This document shows, one piece after another, positions 38,041 to 46,918 of a stretch of 64,000 bases of DNA (its first letter is position 1; every line of letters begins with the position of its first letter). The translations under genes and the position numbers were made by a program. Below the pieces are notes generated by a model. It worked only from the letters and a program-made list of their open reading frames with translations. It was not told where the DNA came from and made no database searches. Origin of the DNA: Desulfopila inferna (GTDB taxonomy: Bacteria > Desulfobacterota > Desulfobulbia > Desulfobulbales > Desulfocapsaceae); contig NZ_JAFFQE010000003.1 of the NCBI RefSeq assembly GCF_016919005.1, positions 186,001-250,000 on the forward strand, read 5' to 3'.

Positions 38041-39090
38041 TCAAATCATCCAGTCAGGATATTCCTCCCCCACCAGAGGATCACGTATTATCGTCCGGGT
38101 CTCGCCATCCTGACGGACCACGATTTTCTGCGGGACATGCCTCCCATCCACCTTTTTGGCATAACGCACCACCAGTCCCATGGCCAGTTCCATATCCGCT
38201 GCCAACCGGGCGCGGTCCTGATAGAGCAGGCTGGTCCTGCGCAACAGTGCCCTCGGACCGGGATGGCTCTCCATGCAGATCAGGATATCGTCATTCCTCT
38301 TCAATGATGTCAGCCGATCGTTATCCATTTCATCCCTGCCCAGAACCAGCCAGCCTCCGCCGGGCAGAAGAAACTGCCGGCCGGTCATCAGGCAGAGAAT
38401 ATCAGCCGTTTCGATCTTCTCGGGCGGCACCACAAAATCACCGCCATAAATGGCGGCAAAACGTTTGCTGAGAATCGGATCCGCCAGACGGCAGCCGCCT
38501 GCCGGAGCAGGAAACTCGCTGATGCCGTAACTTTTTGCCAGGGCAATCTGGCGGGAACGCCCGCGCCCGCTGAAGTCAAGAAGCTTTTGCCGGTCAACCA
38601 GTCCCTGCTCTTCCGCTCTGGTGGGTCTCATAAGCCGAGCCGAGAGCGGCCGCAGCAGTATATCCCGACTGCCGGAATCACGTTCGATAACATTGAGGGT
38701 ATCCCGGCGCTGCGACATGGGACGCTGGCCCAACACCTCTCCCGAGATCAGGAAGGAAGCACCCAGTTCCACCATCATCCGGCGCGCCCTTTCAAACATG
38801 AAAATTTTGCAGTCGATGCAGGGATTGAAATTTTTGCCGAACCCATGGACCGGATGATGAAGAAGATCCAGGTAAGACTCGGTGATATCTTCAACGAACA
38901 CATCGAGAGAATATAATTTCCTGATTTTTTCTTTATACCCCTGGATATCCTGAAGTATGTCATAATCAAAAAAAGGCGAAACAAATTTTACGGCTATTAC
39001 TTTAATTCCCTGAGAGGCTACGACCCGACTGGCAAGGATGGAGTCGAGGCCGCCGGAAAAAAGAGACAGCGCGGTTACTTCTTTAGTCAT
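38041..39090 (-). CDS. PP-loop ATP pyrophosphatase, tRNA thiouridine synthase-like (ThiI/MnmA-related)
   Basis: 349 residues. The ATP pyrophosphatase P-loop is LFSGGLDSILA. CIDCKIFMFERAR and a later AGGCRLADP provide conserved cysteines of the kind used for sulfur relay. LISGEVLGQRPMSQR matches the substrate-binding part of ThiI/MnmA. The C-terminal ~120 residues resemble the extra domain of a deltaproteobacterial/Firmicutes branch of unknown substrate. It probably thiolates tRNA uridines. It is divergent from dus across its own short 3' end (32 bases apart, convergent). Confidence 0.78.
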   Translation of the reverse strand: MTKEVTALSLFSGGLDSILASRVVASQGIKVIAVKFVSPFFDYDILQDIQGYKEKIRKLYSLDVFVEDITESYLDLLHHPVHGFGKNFNPCIDCKIFMFERARRMMVELGASFLISGEVLGQRPMSQRRDTLNVIERDSGSRDILLRPLSARLMRPTRAEEQGLVDRQKLLDFSGRGRSRQIALAKSYGISEFPAPAGGCRLADPILSKRFAAIYGGDFVVPPEKIETADILCLMTGRQFLLPGGGWLVLGRDEMDNDRLTSLKRNDDILICMESHPGPRALLRRTSLLYQDRARLAADMELAMGLVVRYAKKVDGRHVPQKIVVRQDGETRTIIRDPLVGEEYPDWMI

Positions 39091-39159
39091 TCAGTCCTGC
39101 TATATATTTATATTAGTTGCCTTACATCTGAAAACTGCCACTCAGTTCAGCTGGATAAG

Positions 39160-40884
39160 CTATGACGGCGGATCGGTATTTTCGACCGGATCTCCTGTCT
39201 GTAGCAGTTGGCTTTTTGTTAGTAATTCACGGGCCCAGGCGTGGGTCTGATCGGTAGGGGAATCTCCCGCCAGCATCCGGGCAACTTCTATTTCACGCTC
39301 TCCTTCGGAAAGCGCGGTGATCAACGACAGCGTACGGCCACCGTTGACGCTCTTGTGCACACGAAAATGAGCAGTCCCCCGCGCGGCAATCTGCGGGAGA
39401 TGAGTGATGCAGAAAACCTGATGGTGACCAGCCAGTTCCTGAATTTTCCTGGCGACGGCTTCCGCAGCTTCCCCGCCGATGCCCGCATCAACTTCATCAA
39501 AGACCACGGTCTCAACCATATCCTTGCGGGCGAGCAGACATTTGAGGGCAAGCATCAGGCGGGACAATTCTCCGCCGGAGGCTATTTTGGCAAGCGGTCG
39601 GGAAGGCTCACCGGGATTAGCGGAGAAATAAAATTCAACCTTGTCCCAGCCGGCAGGCCCGATTTCGTCGACACTCCCGGCAATTCCCTGCCACCGCACC
39701 TCGACTGCCGCCTGGTTAAAAGCAAGAGAATGAAGTTCTTTCTCCATGGCATCTTCAATATGCTCTGCAGTGGCCTTTCTTTTTGTGCTGAGTTCCCGGG
39801 CTTTTTGGATGAGCTCAGCGCGCAGCCTTTTTACTTCCTGCTCCAGCTCGGTGAGTTGGCTTTCCAGATTGTCCAAACGTTCCAACTCGACCTCCGCTTC
39901 CCTGGCGCATTGCAGAACCAGCTCTATGGTTTCACCATACTTGCGCTTCATTCTCTGGACCAGGTCGATCCGTCCGGTGACCTGTTCCAGACGATAAGGA
40001 TCGCTTTCCAATGAGTCGCGATACTGCCGCAGTTCCATTATCATGTCTTCAGCCTGGAAACAATAACCACTGATACTTTCGGTCAAAGCAAGGGCATCTC
40101 CATCAAGCTCGGCTATCTGCTCCATGTTTTTCCTGATCAGGTTCAGTTCATCCGACACTGTCGATGAGAATATCCTGTAAGATTCCTGGCTGATTTTTAT
40201 CAGGCTGCCGGAATTTTTCAGCTTCTTTTTCTCAACGGCCAGCTCTTCATCTTCACCCGGCTGCAGGGCGGCCTCCTCTATTTCGCTGAGCTGATATCTG
40301 AGAAAGTCGCGTTTCTGCTCCTTGTCCTGTTCCTGTTTTTTCAGATCAGCCAGCTCGGCACTTCGGCTCCGATAGGTTTTATAGAGCTCTCCCAGCTCAG
40401 TCCGCTCCCACCAGTGCTCACCGAGAGTATCAAGAAAGTCGAGGTGAAGATGCGGCTGGAGAAGCTGTTGATGATCATGTTGACTGGCAACATTGATGAG
40501 ATAGTCAGTAAGCTCCCGTACCACTTTGGCGGTGGCCAGGGAACTATTGATATAAATCCGGCTGCGCCCTTTATCGGAGATGACCCGCTTGATAATCACC
40601 GTGGTCTCATCACCGAATCCCCCCGCGGAGAGTTTACCGAGCAATTGCCTGTGACTGGGGCTCACTTCGAACAACGCCTCGACCGTGCACTGTTTCGCGC
40701 CGCTGCGGACCCAGTCCGCCTGTGCTCTGTCGCCGGTGAGCATTTTAATGGCGCGGAGCATGATGGATTTACCCGCACCGGTCTCACCTGTCATCACCAC
40801 AAGTGCCGCACTGTCATCGGGATCAAAAGATAGATGAAGCGACTCGATGAGAGCGAGATTCTCAACTTTCAGTTCACATAACAT
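39160..40884 (-). CDS. recN: DNA repair ATPase RecN
   Basis: 574 residues. SMC-like protein: Walker A VMTGETGAGKSIMLRAI, long coiled coils (residues ~160-380, Glu/Lys-rich), ABC signature KIASGGELSRLMLALK, Walker B VVFDEVDAGIGGEAA and the D-loop histidine in CITHLPQIAA. Assists double-strand-break repair by recombination. It follows the selenoprotein gene by 91 bases on the same strand. Confidence 0.95.
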   Translation of the reverse strand: MLCELKVENLALIESLHLSFDPDDSAALVVMTGETGAGKSIMLRAIKMLTGDRAQADWVRSGAKQCTVEALFEVSPSHRQLLGKLSAGGFGDETTVIIKRVISDKGRSRIYINSSLATAKVVRELTDYLINVASQHDHQQLLQPHLHLDFLDTLGEHWWERTELGELYKTYRSRSAELADLKKQEQDKEQKRDFLRYQLSEIEEAALQPGEDEELAVEKKKLKNSGSLIKISQESYRIFSSTVSDELNLIRKNMEQIAELDGDALALTESISGYCFQAEDMIMELRQYRDSLESDPYRLEQVTGRIDLVQRMKRKYGETIELVLQCAREAEVELERLDNLESQLTELEQEVKRLRAELIQKARELSTKRKATAEHIEDAMEKELHSLAFNQAAVEVRWQGIAGSVDEIGPAGWDKVEFYFSANPGEPSRPLAKIASGGELSRLMLALKCLLARKDMVETVVFDEVDAGIGGEAAEAVARKIQELAGHHQVFCITHLPQIAARGTAHFRVHKSVNGGRTLSLITALSEGEREIEVARMLAGDSPTDQTHAWARELLTKSQLLQTGDPVENTDPPS

Positions 40885-40975
40885 TGCTCAGCTAACCCAG
40901 GTTGGATAATTTCGTAAATAGTCATTGATCCGGATGGACACATAAACACGTTAATTTTTGCACAGAAACTCGCTT

Positions 40976-41200
40976 TTACTTCATTTTTTTTATCAGTGCG
41001 AGGATCTCTCCGTCACGGGGAAATCTCTTGAGATTTTTCTTGGAAAATAAACTCCTGCCTTCAACACTGATCTCAAAGGCACCGCTGGAGCCTGCTACAC
41101 ATTCTACTTCCGCACTTAACTCTCTTTTCAGCTCGCTTTCCAAACTGGAAGCTCGCGGTTTATAATTTCATCTGGCACAATACTCTATTCTGACATCCAT
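40976..41200 (-). CDS. SelW/Rdx-family selenoprotein with in-frame UGA (Sec11)
   Basis: A 74-codon frame from the ATG at 41200, after an excellent AGGAGGAGG ribosome site, to TAA at 40978. It has a single in-frame TGA (41170-41168) at codon 11. Read as selenocysteine it gives IEYCARU-NYKPR, the CxxU redox motif of SelW/SelT/SelH thioredoxin-like proteins. Downstream of the TGA the family pattern continues: GAFEISVEGRSLFSKK, then KRFPRDGEIL and a final helix. A stem-loop follows the TGA at suitable distance for a bacterial SECIS. Function by family: thiol-linked redox protein. Standard gene callers would miss it. Confidence 0.85.
41135..41152 (-). promoter_or_regulatory. Candidate bacterial SECIS hairpin
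   Basis: In the mRNA, GCUUCC pairs with GGAAAGC (one bulged A) around a loop AGUUU, beginning 15 nt after the UGA. The apical loop contains the GU expected by SelB, and lies about 21 nt past the UGA, within the range seen for bacterial SECIS elements. Structure judged by eye. Confidence 0.5.
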
Positions 41201-41237
41201 GACATCCTCCTCCTGTTTATCTGTTGCTTTACTCCTG

Positions 41238-41280
41238 ATAATCTCATAAAAAGTGATCGAAGTGACCGAGATGGACTCTG
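41238..41280. repeat. Left-half copy of the intergenic repeat
   Basis: ATAATCTCATAAAAA, then ATCGAAGTGACCGAGATGGACTCTG. It nearly matches the left half of the 36899 copy and is probably closest to the consensus. Located just upstream of the selenoprotein gene; no right end (TTTTTACGAGTCCAT) is found nearby. Confidence 0.65.
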
Positions 41281-41737
41281 GAATTTACCAAAAACCTGCC
41301 ATCAAATAAACAGGCTCAACTTAAGATATAGAGACCCACTCTGCAAGTATTAACGGACAGGCGATTTTTCATCACCTCTTCTGCCGTGCCCTGTTATTCC
41401 TCGACCTTGCGGATAGCCGCTGGATCAAAGAAATATACATTATCCTGATCAGCCCTAATCCTCAGATCAAGGTCGCAGCTCTCTTCACGGGTCTCTGCAG
41501 CCCGGACGGCTGCAGCGAAGCCCCCATAGGCGGGTTATGGCGTCCCGATAGAGCAGTCCCGGCCCTGGGCTGGAATACTGAGTTTAAGGTAATCAGAAAT
41601 ATTATTTTTCTTGACACATGCCGGTTGTATTTTCTGTGCTCTATAACTAAGGTAGATCTCTTCCCGATGGAAGATGTCCTCCGGAAAAGCGGAAAGAAAA
41701 GACAACGCAGGCGACACATACAACATTTAATGGATAA
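41281..41737. other. Intergenic region upstream of the dGTPase gene
   Basis: 457 bases. No convincing gene: a plus-strand frame stays open over much of it but lacks an ATG/GTG start and any family motif. A TTGACA lies at about 41610 without a well-spaced -10. A GC-rich patch at 41490-41560 has no clear hairpin. It could hold the dgt promoter and a decayed gene. Confidence 0.4.
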
Positions 41738-42916
41738 ATGTCTGATTTACTAGATATACTTAACGACTTGAATGCGGCTGAACAACACAGCCTTTCACCC
41801 GCGGCGACTAATTCGGTCGATGCCGTGAGGAGAAACGAGGAGGAAAAAACCGGTCACAGGCAATCCTTTTCACTTGATGCCGACAGAATATTGCACTCAC
41901 GCGCCTATTCCCGGTACATCGACAAGACCCAGGTATTCTGCCTGGTTTCCAATGATCACATCACCCACAGGATTCTTCACGTTCAGCTGGTCTCCAGAAT
42001 TGCCAGGACAATAGCCCGCTTTCTCTACCTCAACGAAGATCTGGCCGAAGCAATCGCTCTGGGACATGATATCGGTCATCCGCCGTTTGGGCATGAGGGT
42101 GAGAATTTTCTCTCGGAAATATGCGAACGCCATGGTCTCTCGCCTTTCCAGCACAATATTCAGTCCGTCCGTTTCCTCGACGCTCTGGAGAGGAAGGGAA
42201 AAGGCTGGAACCTTACCCTGCAGACCCTTGACGGCATACTCTGTCACGATGGAGAAATCCATGCGAAACAACTGACTTCCGCCTCCATCTCCGATTTCAG
42301 CGATTTCGAGAGAAAACTCAAGGCCAAGGAGAAGGATCGGAGCCTGAACCTTGTGCCGATGACCCTGGAAGCCTGCGTGGTTCGGCTGGCGGATACCGTG
42401 GCCTATATCGGCAGAGATATTGAAGATGCCATCATTCTGGGACTTATCAAACGTTCCGACATTCCCACCCACTGCAGGGAAGTACTTGGCGAAACCAACG
42501 GCACCATTGTCTACTCCCTGGTGACGGATCTCATAGCCTCAAGTTCCGTGCCGAAACCCGGCGAATACGGTTTTACCGGGATACCTCGAGTGGGCTTTTC
42601 CGAAAAGGTCTCCGAGGCGCTCTATCAACTCAAACAATTCAACTATACCCATATCTACCTCAACCCCGTGACTAAGCAGTATATTCCACTTGTGAAAAAC
42701 TGTTACGAGAAACTCTTTGCCTCTTTTCTCGACCACCTGAAAAAGGACAGGAACAGATTTTCTCCTCAGGTTGATCTGATGACGGATATGGGTGAGACCT
42801 ATCGCAGAAAACACTCCCCCGAGGCAATGGTCAGGGATTTCATAGCCGGAATGACAGATGACTTTTTTCTTCAACAGGCTGCCAAGATTGGTTGTAAAAT
42901 ACCCCGAAAACAATGA
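41738..42916 (+). CDS. dgt: dGTP triphosphohydrolase-family HD protein
   Basis: 392 residues. Metal-dependent HD hydrolase that removes triphosphate from dGTP (or other dNTPs). HD motifs: HVQLVSRIARTIAR (His), GHDIGHPPFGHEGENFL (HD pair and His) and RLADTVAYIGRDIEDA (Asp). N-terminal RILHSRAYSRYIDKTQVF matches the family's RxxxxTQVF region. Ends with an ATGA overlap onto the ClC gene, so the two are coupled, although no functional link is evident. Confidence 0.9.
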   Translation: MSDLLDILNDLNAAEQHSLSPAATNSVDAVRRNEEEKTGHRQSFSLDADRILHSRAYSRYIDKTQVFCLVSNDHITHRILHVQLVSRIARTIARFLYLNEDLAEAIALGHDIGHPPFGHEGENFLSEICERHGLSPFQHNIQSVRFLDALERKGKGWNLTLQTLDGILCHDGEIHAKQLTSASISDFSDFERKLKAKEKDRSLNLVPMTLEACVVRLADTVAYIGRDIEDAIILGLIKRSDIPTHCREVLGETNGTIVYSLVTDLIASSSVPKPGEYGFTGIPRVGFSEKVSEALYQLKQFNYTHIYLNPVTKQYIPLVKNCYEKLFASFLDHLKKDRNRFSPQVDLMTDMGETYRRKHSPEAMVRDFIAGMTDDFFLQQAAKIGCKIPRKQ

Positions 42917-44691
42917 AGCTCAAATACTCAAGCCTTATTCCCGGTGAAAATACCCGAATCATCTTCATTGCCGCCTTTATAGGCGTGATGGCGGGTCTTC
43001 TCAATATCATTTTCCGCACCGTCGTCGATTTTACCAATGAGGTATTTCTGGTGGGCGGAAGCGAACTCCTCAACATCGACCAGGGCGGCTGGAATCTTCT
43101 GCTGCTGCCGCTGATCCCTATTTCGGGTATGATTCTGCTGATCCCGCTCTCCCTTCTCTTTCCCGGCGAGGTCAATGGATATGGGTTCACCAAATTTCTG
43201 CGCAAGGTTAATCTCGAGGGCGGCTACATCAAAGCCCGAACCATCGTCCTGAAGATCCTCTCTACCGCTTTAACCATCGGCACCGGCAACTCCGCCGGAG
43301 TGGAGGGCCCCATAGCTCAGATCGGCGGGGCCATGGGTTCTCAGGTGGGCCAGTTTTTCAGGGTCTCGGGCAACCGCAGGAAGGTTTACATCGCCGCGGG
43401 CTGTGCCGGAGGCATTGCCGGTATGTTCAACGCCCCCATCGCAGGGGTGTTTTTCGCCTCGGAAATTGTCTTGCTGGGCACCTTTGAGGTATCTTCCTTC
43501 GCTGCCCTGGTTGTTGCCTCCTCCATGTCGACGGTTCTTACCCGCGCGTACTACGGCGCCCATCCGGCCTTTTTTATCCCGGAATATACCCTGGTCAACC
43601 CCTATGTCGAGATTCCTCTCTATGCGATCATGGCCGTTATTATGGGAGTGGTCGCGGTCTTCCATATCCGGATTTTTTACTTTGTGCGCGACAAATATCT
43701 TCAATGGAAAATTCATCCTCTGCTCAAGCCAATCAGCGGTGCTTTGTTGATCGGCATCATCGGTATCGGCTTTCCTCAGGTCATGGGCGACCGCTATGAT
43801 TTTGTCGAGGATGTTCTGCATGGCGAAGGTGCCTTCCGGCTTCTTTTCGCCCTCGTTTTCCTGAAAATTTTTGCCACCGCCATCACTCTGGGATCGGGTG
43901 GCGCAGGCGGCGTTTTCGCACCTGCCCTTTTTATCGGCGCCATGCTCGGCAGCACCTTCGGCTCGGTGGCCAACAAATTTGTGCCGACGATGACGGCAGA
44001 TCCCGGCACCTATGCCACGGTGGGAATCGGCGCCTTTCTCGCCGCCTCGACCCACGCCCCGATGACCGCCATTTTCCTTCTTTTTGAGATGACCGGCAAT
44101 TACCTGATCATCGTTCCGCTGATGCTCACCTCGATCATCGGCACCATGGTGGCGCGCACCTTTAACAAAGACTCGATCGATACTGTCGATTTCAGCCGCG
44201 AAGGCATCGATATCCATGAAGGCCGTGAGGCCGCCGTTATGAAATCACTGCGTGTCGGCGCGGCGATGACCGAAGATGTCGATTATATCAGCGAACGTGC
44301 CAACATCAATCAGCTCTTCGAGATCTTCCGCATGGCCAAGAGAAGCTTCTATTTTCCGGTAGTGGATGATTCGGGCAAACTGACCGGTATCGTCTCGATG
44401 CAGGATATCAAAAACCTGATCCACAGCGATTACCGTGACCGCGTCGGTCAGTTGGTGGGCTCGATATGCAACAGAAATGTTATCTTTCTCACCCATGACG
44501 ACACACTCTATACGGCAATGAAGGTTTTTGACGTCAAAGGCATAGAAGAAATACCCGTGGTGGATGACCGCGAGAGCAGATGGGTCATCGGCATGATCAA
44601 GCGCAGAAATGTGATAGCTGTTTATAACCGGGAAGTTCTCAACCGCGGCATCAGCGAAAAGGTGGAGTCCATCAATTTCACCCATGGCTGA
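42913..44691 (+). CDS. ClC-type chloride channel/antiporter with C-terminal CBS pair
   Basis: 592 residues. About ten to twelve membrane segments with the ClC selectivity motifs GTGNSAGVEGPIAQIGG (with the gating glutamate in VEGP), a second glutamate in FFASEIVL, and GGAGGVFAPALFIGA. The gating and internal glutamates suggest a Cl-/H+ antiporter rather than a channel. Residues ~440-590 contain two CBS domains (AMTEDVDYISERANI and RNVIFLTHDDTLYTAMKVF). Translationally coupled to dgt. Confidence 0.92.
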   Translation: MKLKYSSLIPGENTRIIFIAAFIGVMAGLLNIIFRTVVDFTNEVFLVGGSELLNIDQGGWNLLLLPLIPISGMILLIPLSLLFPGEVNGYGFTKFLRKVNLEGGYIKARTIVLKILSTALTIGTGNSAGVEGPIAQIGGAMGSQVGQFFRVSGNRRKVYIAAGCAGGIAGMFNAPIAGVFFASEIVLLGTFEVSSFAALVVASSMSTVLTRAYYGAHPAFFIPEYTLVNPYVEIPLYAIMAVIMGVVAVFHIRIFYFVRDKYLQWKIHPLLKPISGALLIGIIGIGFPQVMGDRYDFVEDVLHGEGAFRLLFALVFLKIFATAITLGSGGAGGVFAPALFIGAMLGSTFGSVANKFVPTMTADPGTYATVGIGAFLAASTHAPMTAIFLLFEMTGNYLIIVPLMLTSIIGTMVARTFNKDSIDTVDFSREGIDIHEGREAAVMKSLRVGAAMTEDVDYISERANINQLFEIFRMAKRSFYFPVVDDSGKLTGIVSMQDIKNLIHSDYRDRVGQLVGSICNRNVIFLTHDDTLYTAMKVFDVKGIEEIPVVDDRESRWVIGMIKRRNVIAVYNREVLNRGISEKVESINFTHG

Positions 44692-44720
44692 AAAGCTTAC
44701 CTTCAGATGCTCTACGGGGA

Positions 44721-45608
44721 TTACCCGAACCTCCCGGTGATATAATCCTCTGTCAGCTTGTGACGGGGATTGGTGAAAATCCTCGTGGTGGCGCCGACCT
44801 CCATCAGATCGCCAAGATGGAAATAGGCTGTACGCTGCGATACCCGGGAAGCCTGCTGCATGGCATGAGTAACGATGACTATGGAAAACTGCTCCCTCAA
44901 CTCGGCAATAAGCTCCTCGATTTTGGCAGTGGCGATAGGGTCCAGCGCCGAGCAGGGCTCATCCATGAGAATGACCTCGGGGCTCACCGCTATGGCCCTG
45001 GCAATGCACAGCCTTTGCTGCTGACCGCCTGACAGACCTGTTCCCGGCTGTTGCAGCCGGTCCTTCACCTCTTCCCATAATCCGGCACGCCTCAGGGAAT
45101 TCTCCACAACCTCATCCAGCTCTGCCGCACTGGTGGTCAATCCGTGAATGCGCGGTCCGTAGGCGACATTATCGTAGATTGATTTCGGGAAGGGATTGGG
45201 TTTCTGGAAAACCATGCCGATCCTGGCACGAAGAGGAACGACATCGACGGACTTACCATAAATATCCATGCCGTCCAGGAGTATGCTCCCTTCAACCCGG
45301 CAGCCGGCGACGGTGTCATTCATCCTGTTGAGACAGCGCAAAAACGTAGTTTTGCCGCAGCCGGAAGGCCCTATCATGGCCAGTACTTCATTGCGTCCGA
45401 CATCAATGTTGACATGACGTATCGCACTTTTCCCGTCATAATAGACACCTACATTCCGGCAGGTCATTCGGGGGGATTCAACGAAAGGTTGGCCCACAGG
45501 TAATCGCTGCTCCTCCATTTTCGATTCCGTTTTTCCAACGGCTTCGTTTTCAGAGAGAAATGCTGCTGTATAGGGCTGTGCCTCCAGATTGGTTGCTAAA
45601 GTTACCAT
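44721..45608 (-). CDS. pstB: Phosphate ABC transporter ATP-binding protein PstB
   Basis: 295 residues; about 40 residues longer at the N-terminus than typical (~250), with a variable, uncharged leader before the [14 protein letters not shown] start of the domain; a later start is possible. Walker [22 protein letters not shown], signature [16 protein letters not shown], Walker [17 protein letters not shown] and H-loop VTHAMQQA. Energises PstAC. Last gene of the pst unit; a repeat lies between it and pstS. Confidence 0.96.
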   Translation of the reverse strand: MVTLATNLEAQPYTAAFLSENEAVGKTESKMEEQRLPVGQPFVESPRMTCRNVGVYYDGKSAIRHVNIDVGRNEVLAMIGPSGCGKTTFLRCLNRMNDTVAGCRVEGSILLDGMDIYGKSVDVVPLRARIGMVFQKPNPFPKSIYDNVAYGPRIHGLTTSAAELDEVVENSLRRAGLWEEVKDRLQQPGTGLSGGQQQRLCIARAIAVSPEVILMDEPCSALDPIATAKIEELIAELREQFSIVIVTHAMQQASRVSQRTAYFHLGDLMEVGATTRIFTNPRHKLTEDYITGRFG

Positions 45609-45694
45609 AATTATTACTCAATGGTTGAGGTGGCTTCCGATGGAAGCTAAAATTGCAGGCCTGATCTCCCCGCCCGCAAACAGGGAGACCAGCC

Positions 45695-45815
45695 AAGTGA
45701 CCGAGATGGACTGGGAAAAAAGCTTGATGGTAGGCGTAGTATCTGAAACGTCTATTTGGCAGTACATGTTCAGATCGACAACGACGTAGATCCAGCTTTT
45801 ACGAGTCCATCATTA
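45695..45815. repeat. Copy of the intergenic repeat between pstS and pstB
   Basis: Left half AAGTGACCGAGATGGACT, right end TTTTACGAGTCCATCATT, about 120 bases in total; the outermost left TCTCGTAAAAA is missing. The right end touches the pstS stop codon (45813-45815). Confidence 0.6.
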
Positions 45816-46862
45816 TTGAATTTCGATAGTTTTCAGATTCTTAACATTGTCGGCATATTCCTTTCGCTCTTCCACCGGCATGGGGATCATGCCTTTGTCG
45901 GTAAGATATCCTTCATCACCCCAGGCTTTCTCCGATGTGAATTCCGCAAGAAAGGCGTTTATTCCGGGGATAACGTCCATGTGAGCCTTTTTTACATAAA
46001 AGAACAGCGGCCGGGATACCGGATATTCACCTTCGGCAATGTTATCAAAAGTCGGAGCCTTGCCGTCCACGGTCGAACCCTGGATAACATCGGTATTCTG
46101 ATCGAGAAAGGAGAATCCGAAAATACCCAGAGCGGCAGGGTTGGCCTGCACTTTCTGGACGATAAGGTTGTCGTTTTCGCCCGCCTCGATATAAGCCCCA
46201 TCCTCACGAAGGGTGTGGGCAATGTTCTTGAATGCCTTTTTGTCCGATTTACTCAACGCCGCCAGGTTAGCGAATGTTTTTGCTCCACCTTCCATCGCCA
46301 GTTCGACAAAGGCATCACGGGTACCGGACGTCGGAGGAGGACCGAGAACCTCGATTTTTGTAGCAGGAAGGGATGCATTGACATCTTTCCAGGTCATATA
46401 CGGATTACTGATCAGTTTCTCCGGATTTTGAGGATCCGGTACCTCTTTGGCCAGTGCCAGGAAGATATCCTTGCGGCTTAATTCCATACGCTCTGTCTCT
46501 TTGGAGTTGGCCAGCACAATGCCGTCATAGCCGATTTTTACTTCAACAACATCCTTGACGCCGTTTGCCGCACATTTTTCCAGCTCCGAACTTTTTACCG
46601 CGCGGGAGGCATTGGTGATGTCGGGATGGGAGACGCCCACTCCGGCACAGAAGAGCTTGAAGCCGCCGCCAGAGCCGGTGGATTCGATTTTCGGGGTTTT
46701 AAATGAACTCGATTTACCAAAATTCTCCGCAACAACCGTGGCGAAAGGATATACGGTTGAGGAACCGACGATCGAAATGTAGTCACGTGCCGCATGGGCA
46801 CCATTCACGCCCATAAGGGACAGTGAGAATACACCTGCTGCAATAATGCTTTTTACTTTCAT
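45813..46862 (-). CDS. pstS: Periplasmic phosphate-binding protein PstS
   Basis: About 349 residues from the ATG at 46862, preceded by AGGAGAA. The signal peptide (KVKSIIAAGVFSLSLMGVNGAHA) ends in an AxA site. The mature start DYISIVGSSTVYPFA and the phosphate-ligand loops VGSSTV, GSGGGF and PTSGTRDAF are typical. High-affinity periplasmic receptor for the PstABC importer. The position after pstA rather than first in the operon is unusual. Confidence 0.95.
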   Translation of the reverse strand: MKVKSIIAAGVFSLSLMGVNGAHAARDYISIVGSSTVYPFATVVAENFGKSSSFKTPKIESTGSGGGFKLFCAGVGVSHPDITNASRAVKSSELEKCAANGVKDVVEVKIGYDGIVLANSKETERMELSRKDIFLALAKEVPDPQNPEKLISNPYMTWKDVNASLPATKIEVLGPPPTSGTRDAFVELAMEGGAKTFANLAALSKSDKKAFKNIAHTLREDGAYIEAGENDNLIVQKVQANPAALGIFGFSFLDQNTDVIQGSTVDGKAPTFDNIAEGEYPVSRPLFFYVKKAHMDVIPGINAFLAEFTSEKAWGDEGYLTDKGMIPMPVEERKEYADNVKNLKTIEIQ

Positions 46863-46918
46863 TGTTTTTTCTCCTGAATGAGTTGTGTTAATTTTTCTAT
46901 AAAGGGTTTCCCCCGGTG

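Noticed and set aside
41319-41748. Open plus-strand stretch ahead of dgt
   Set aside because: No ATG/GTG start and no recognisable protein sequence; might be a decayed gene but cannot be supported.
43270-44217. Minus-strand open frame (315 codons)
   Set aside because: Antisense to the ClC transporter, composition rich in Asp/His/Gly/Arg typical of shadow frames.
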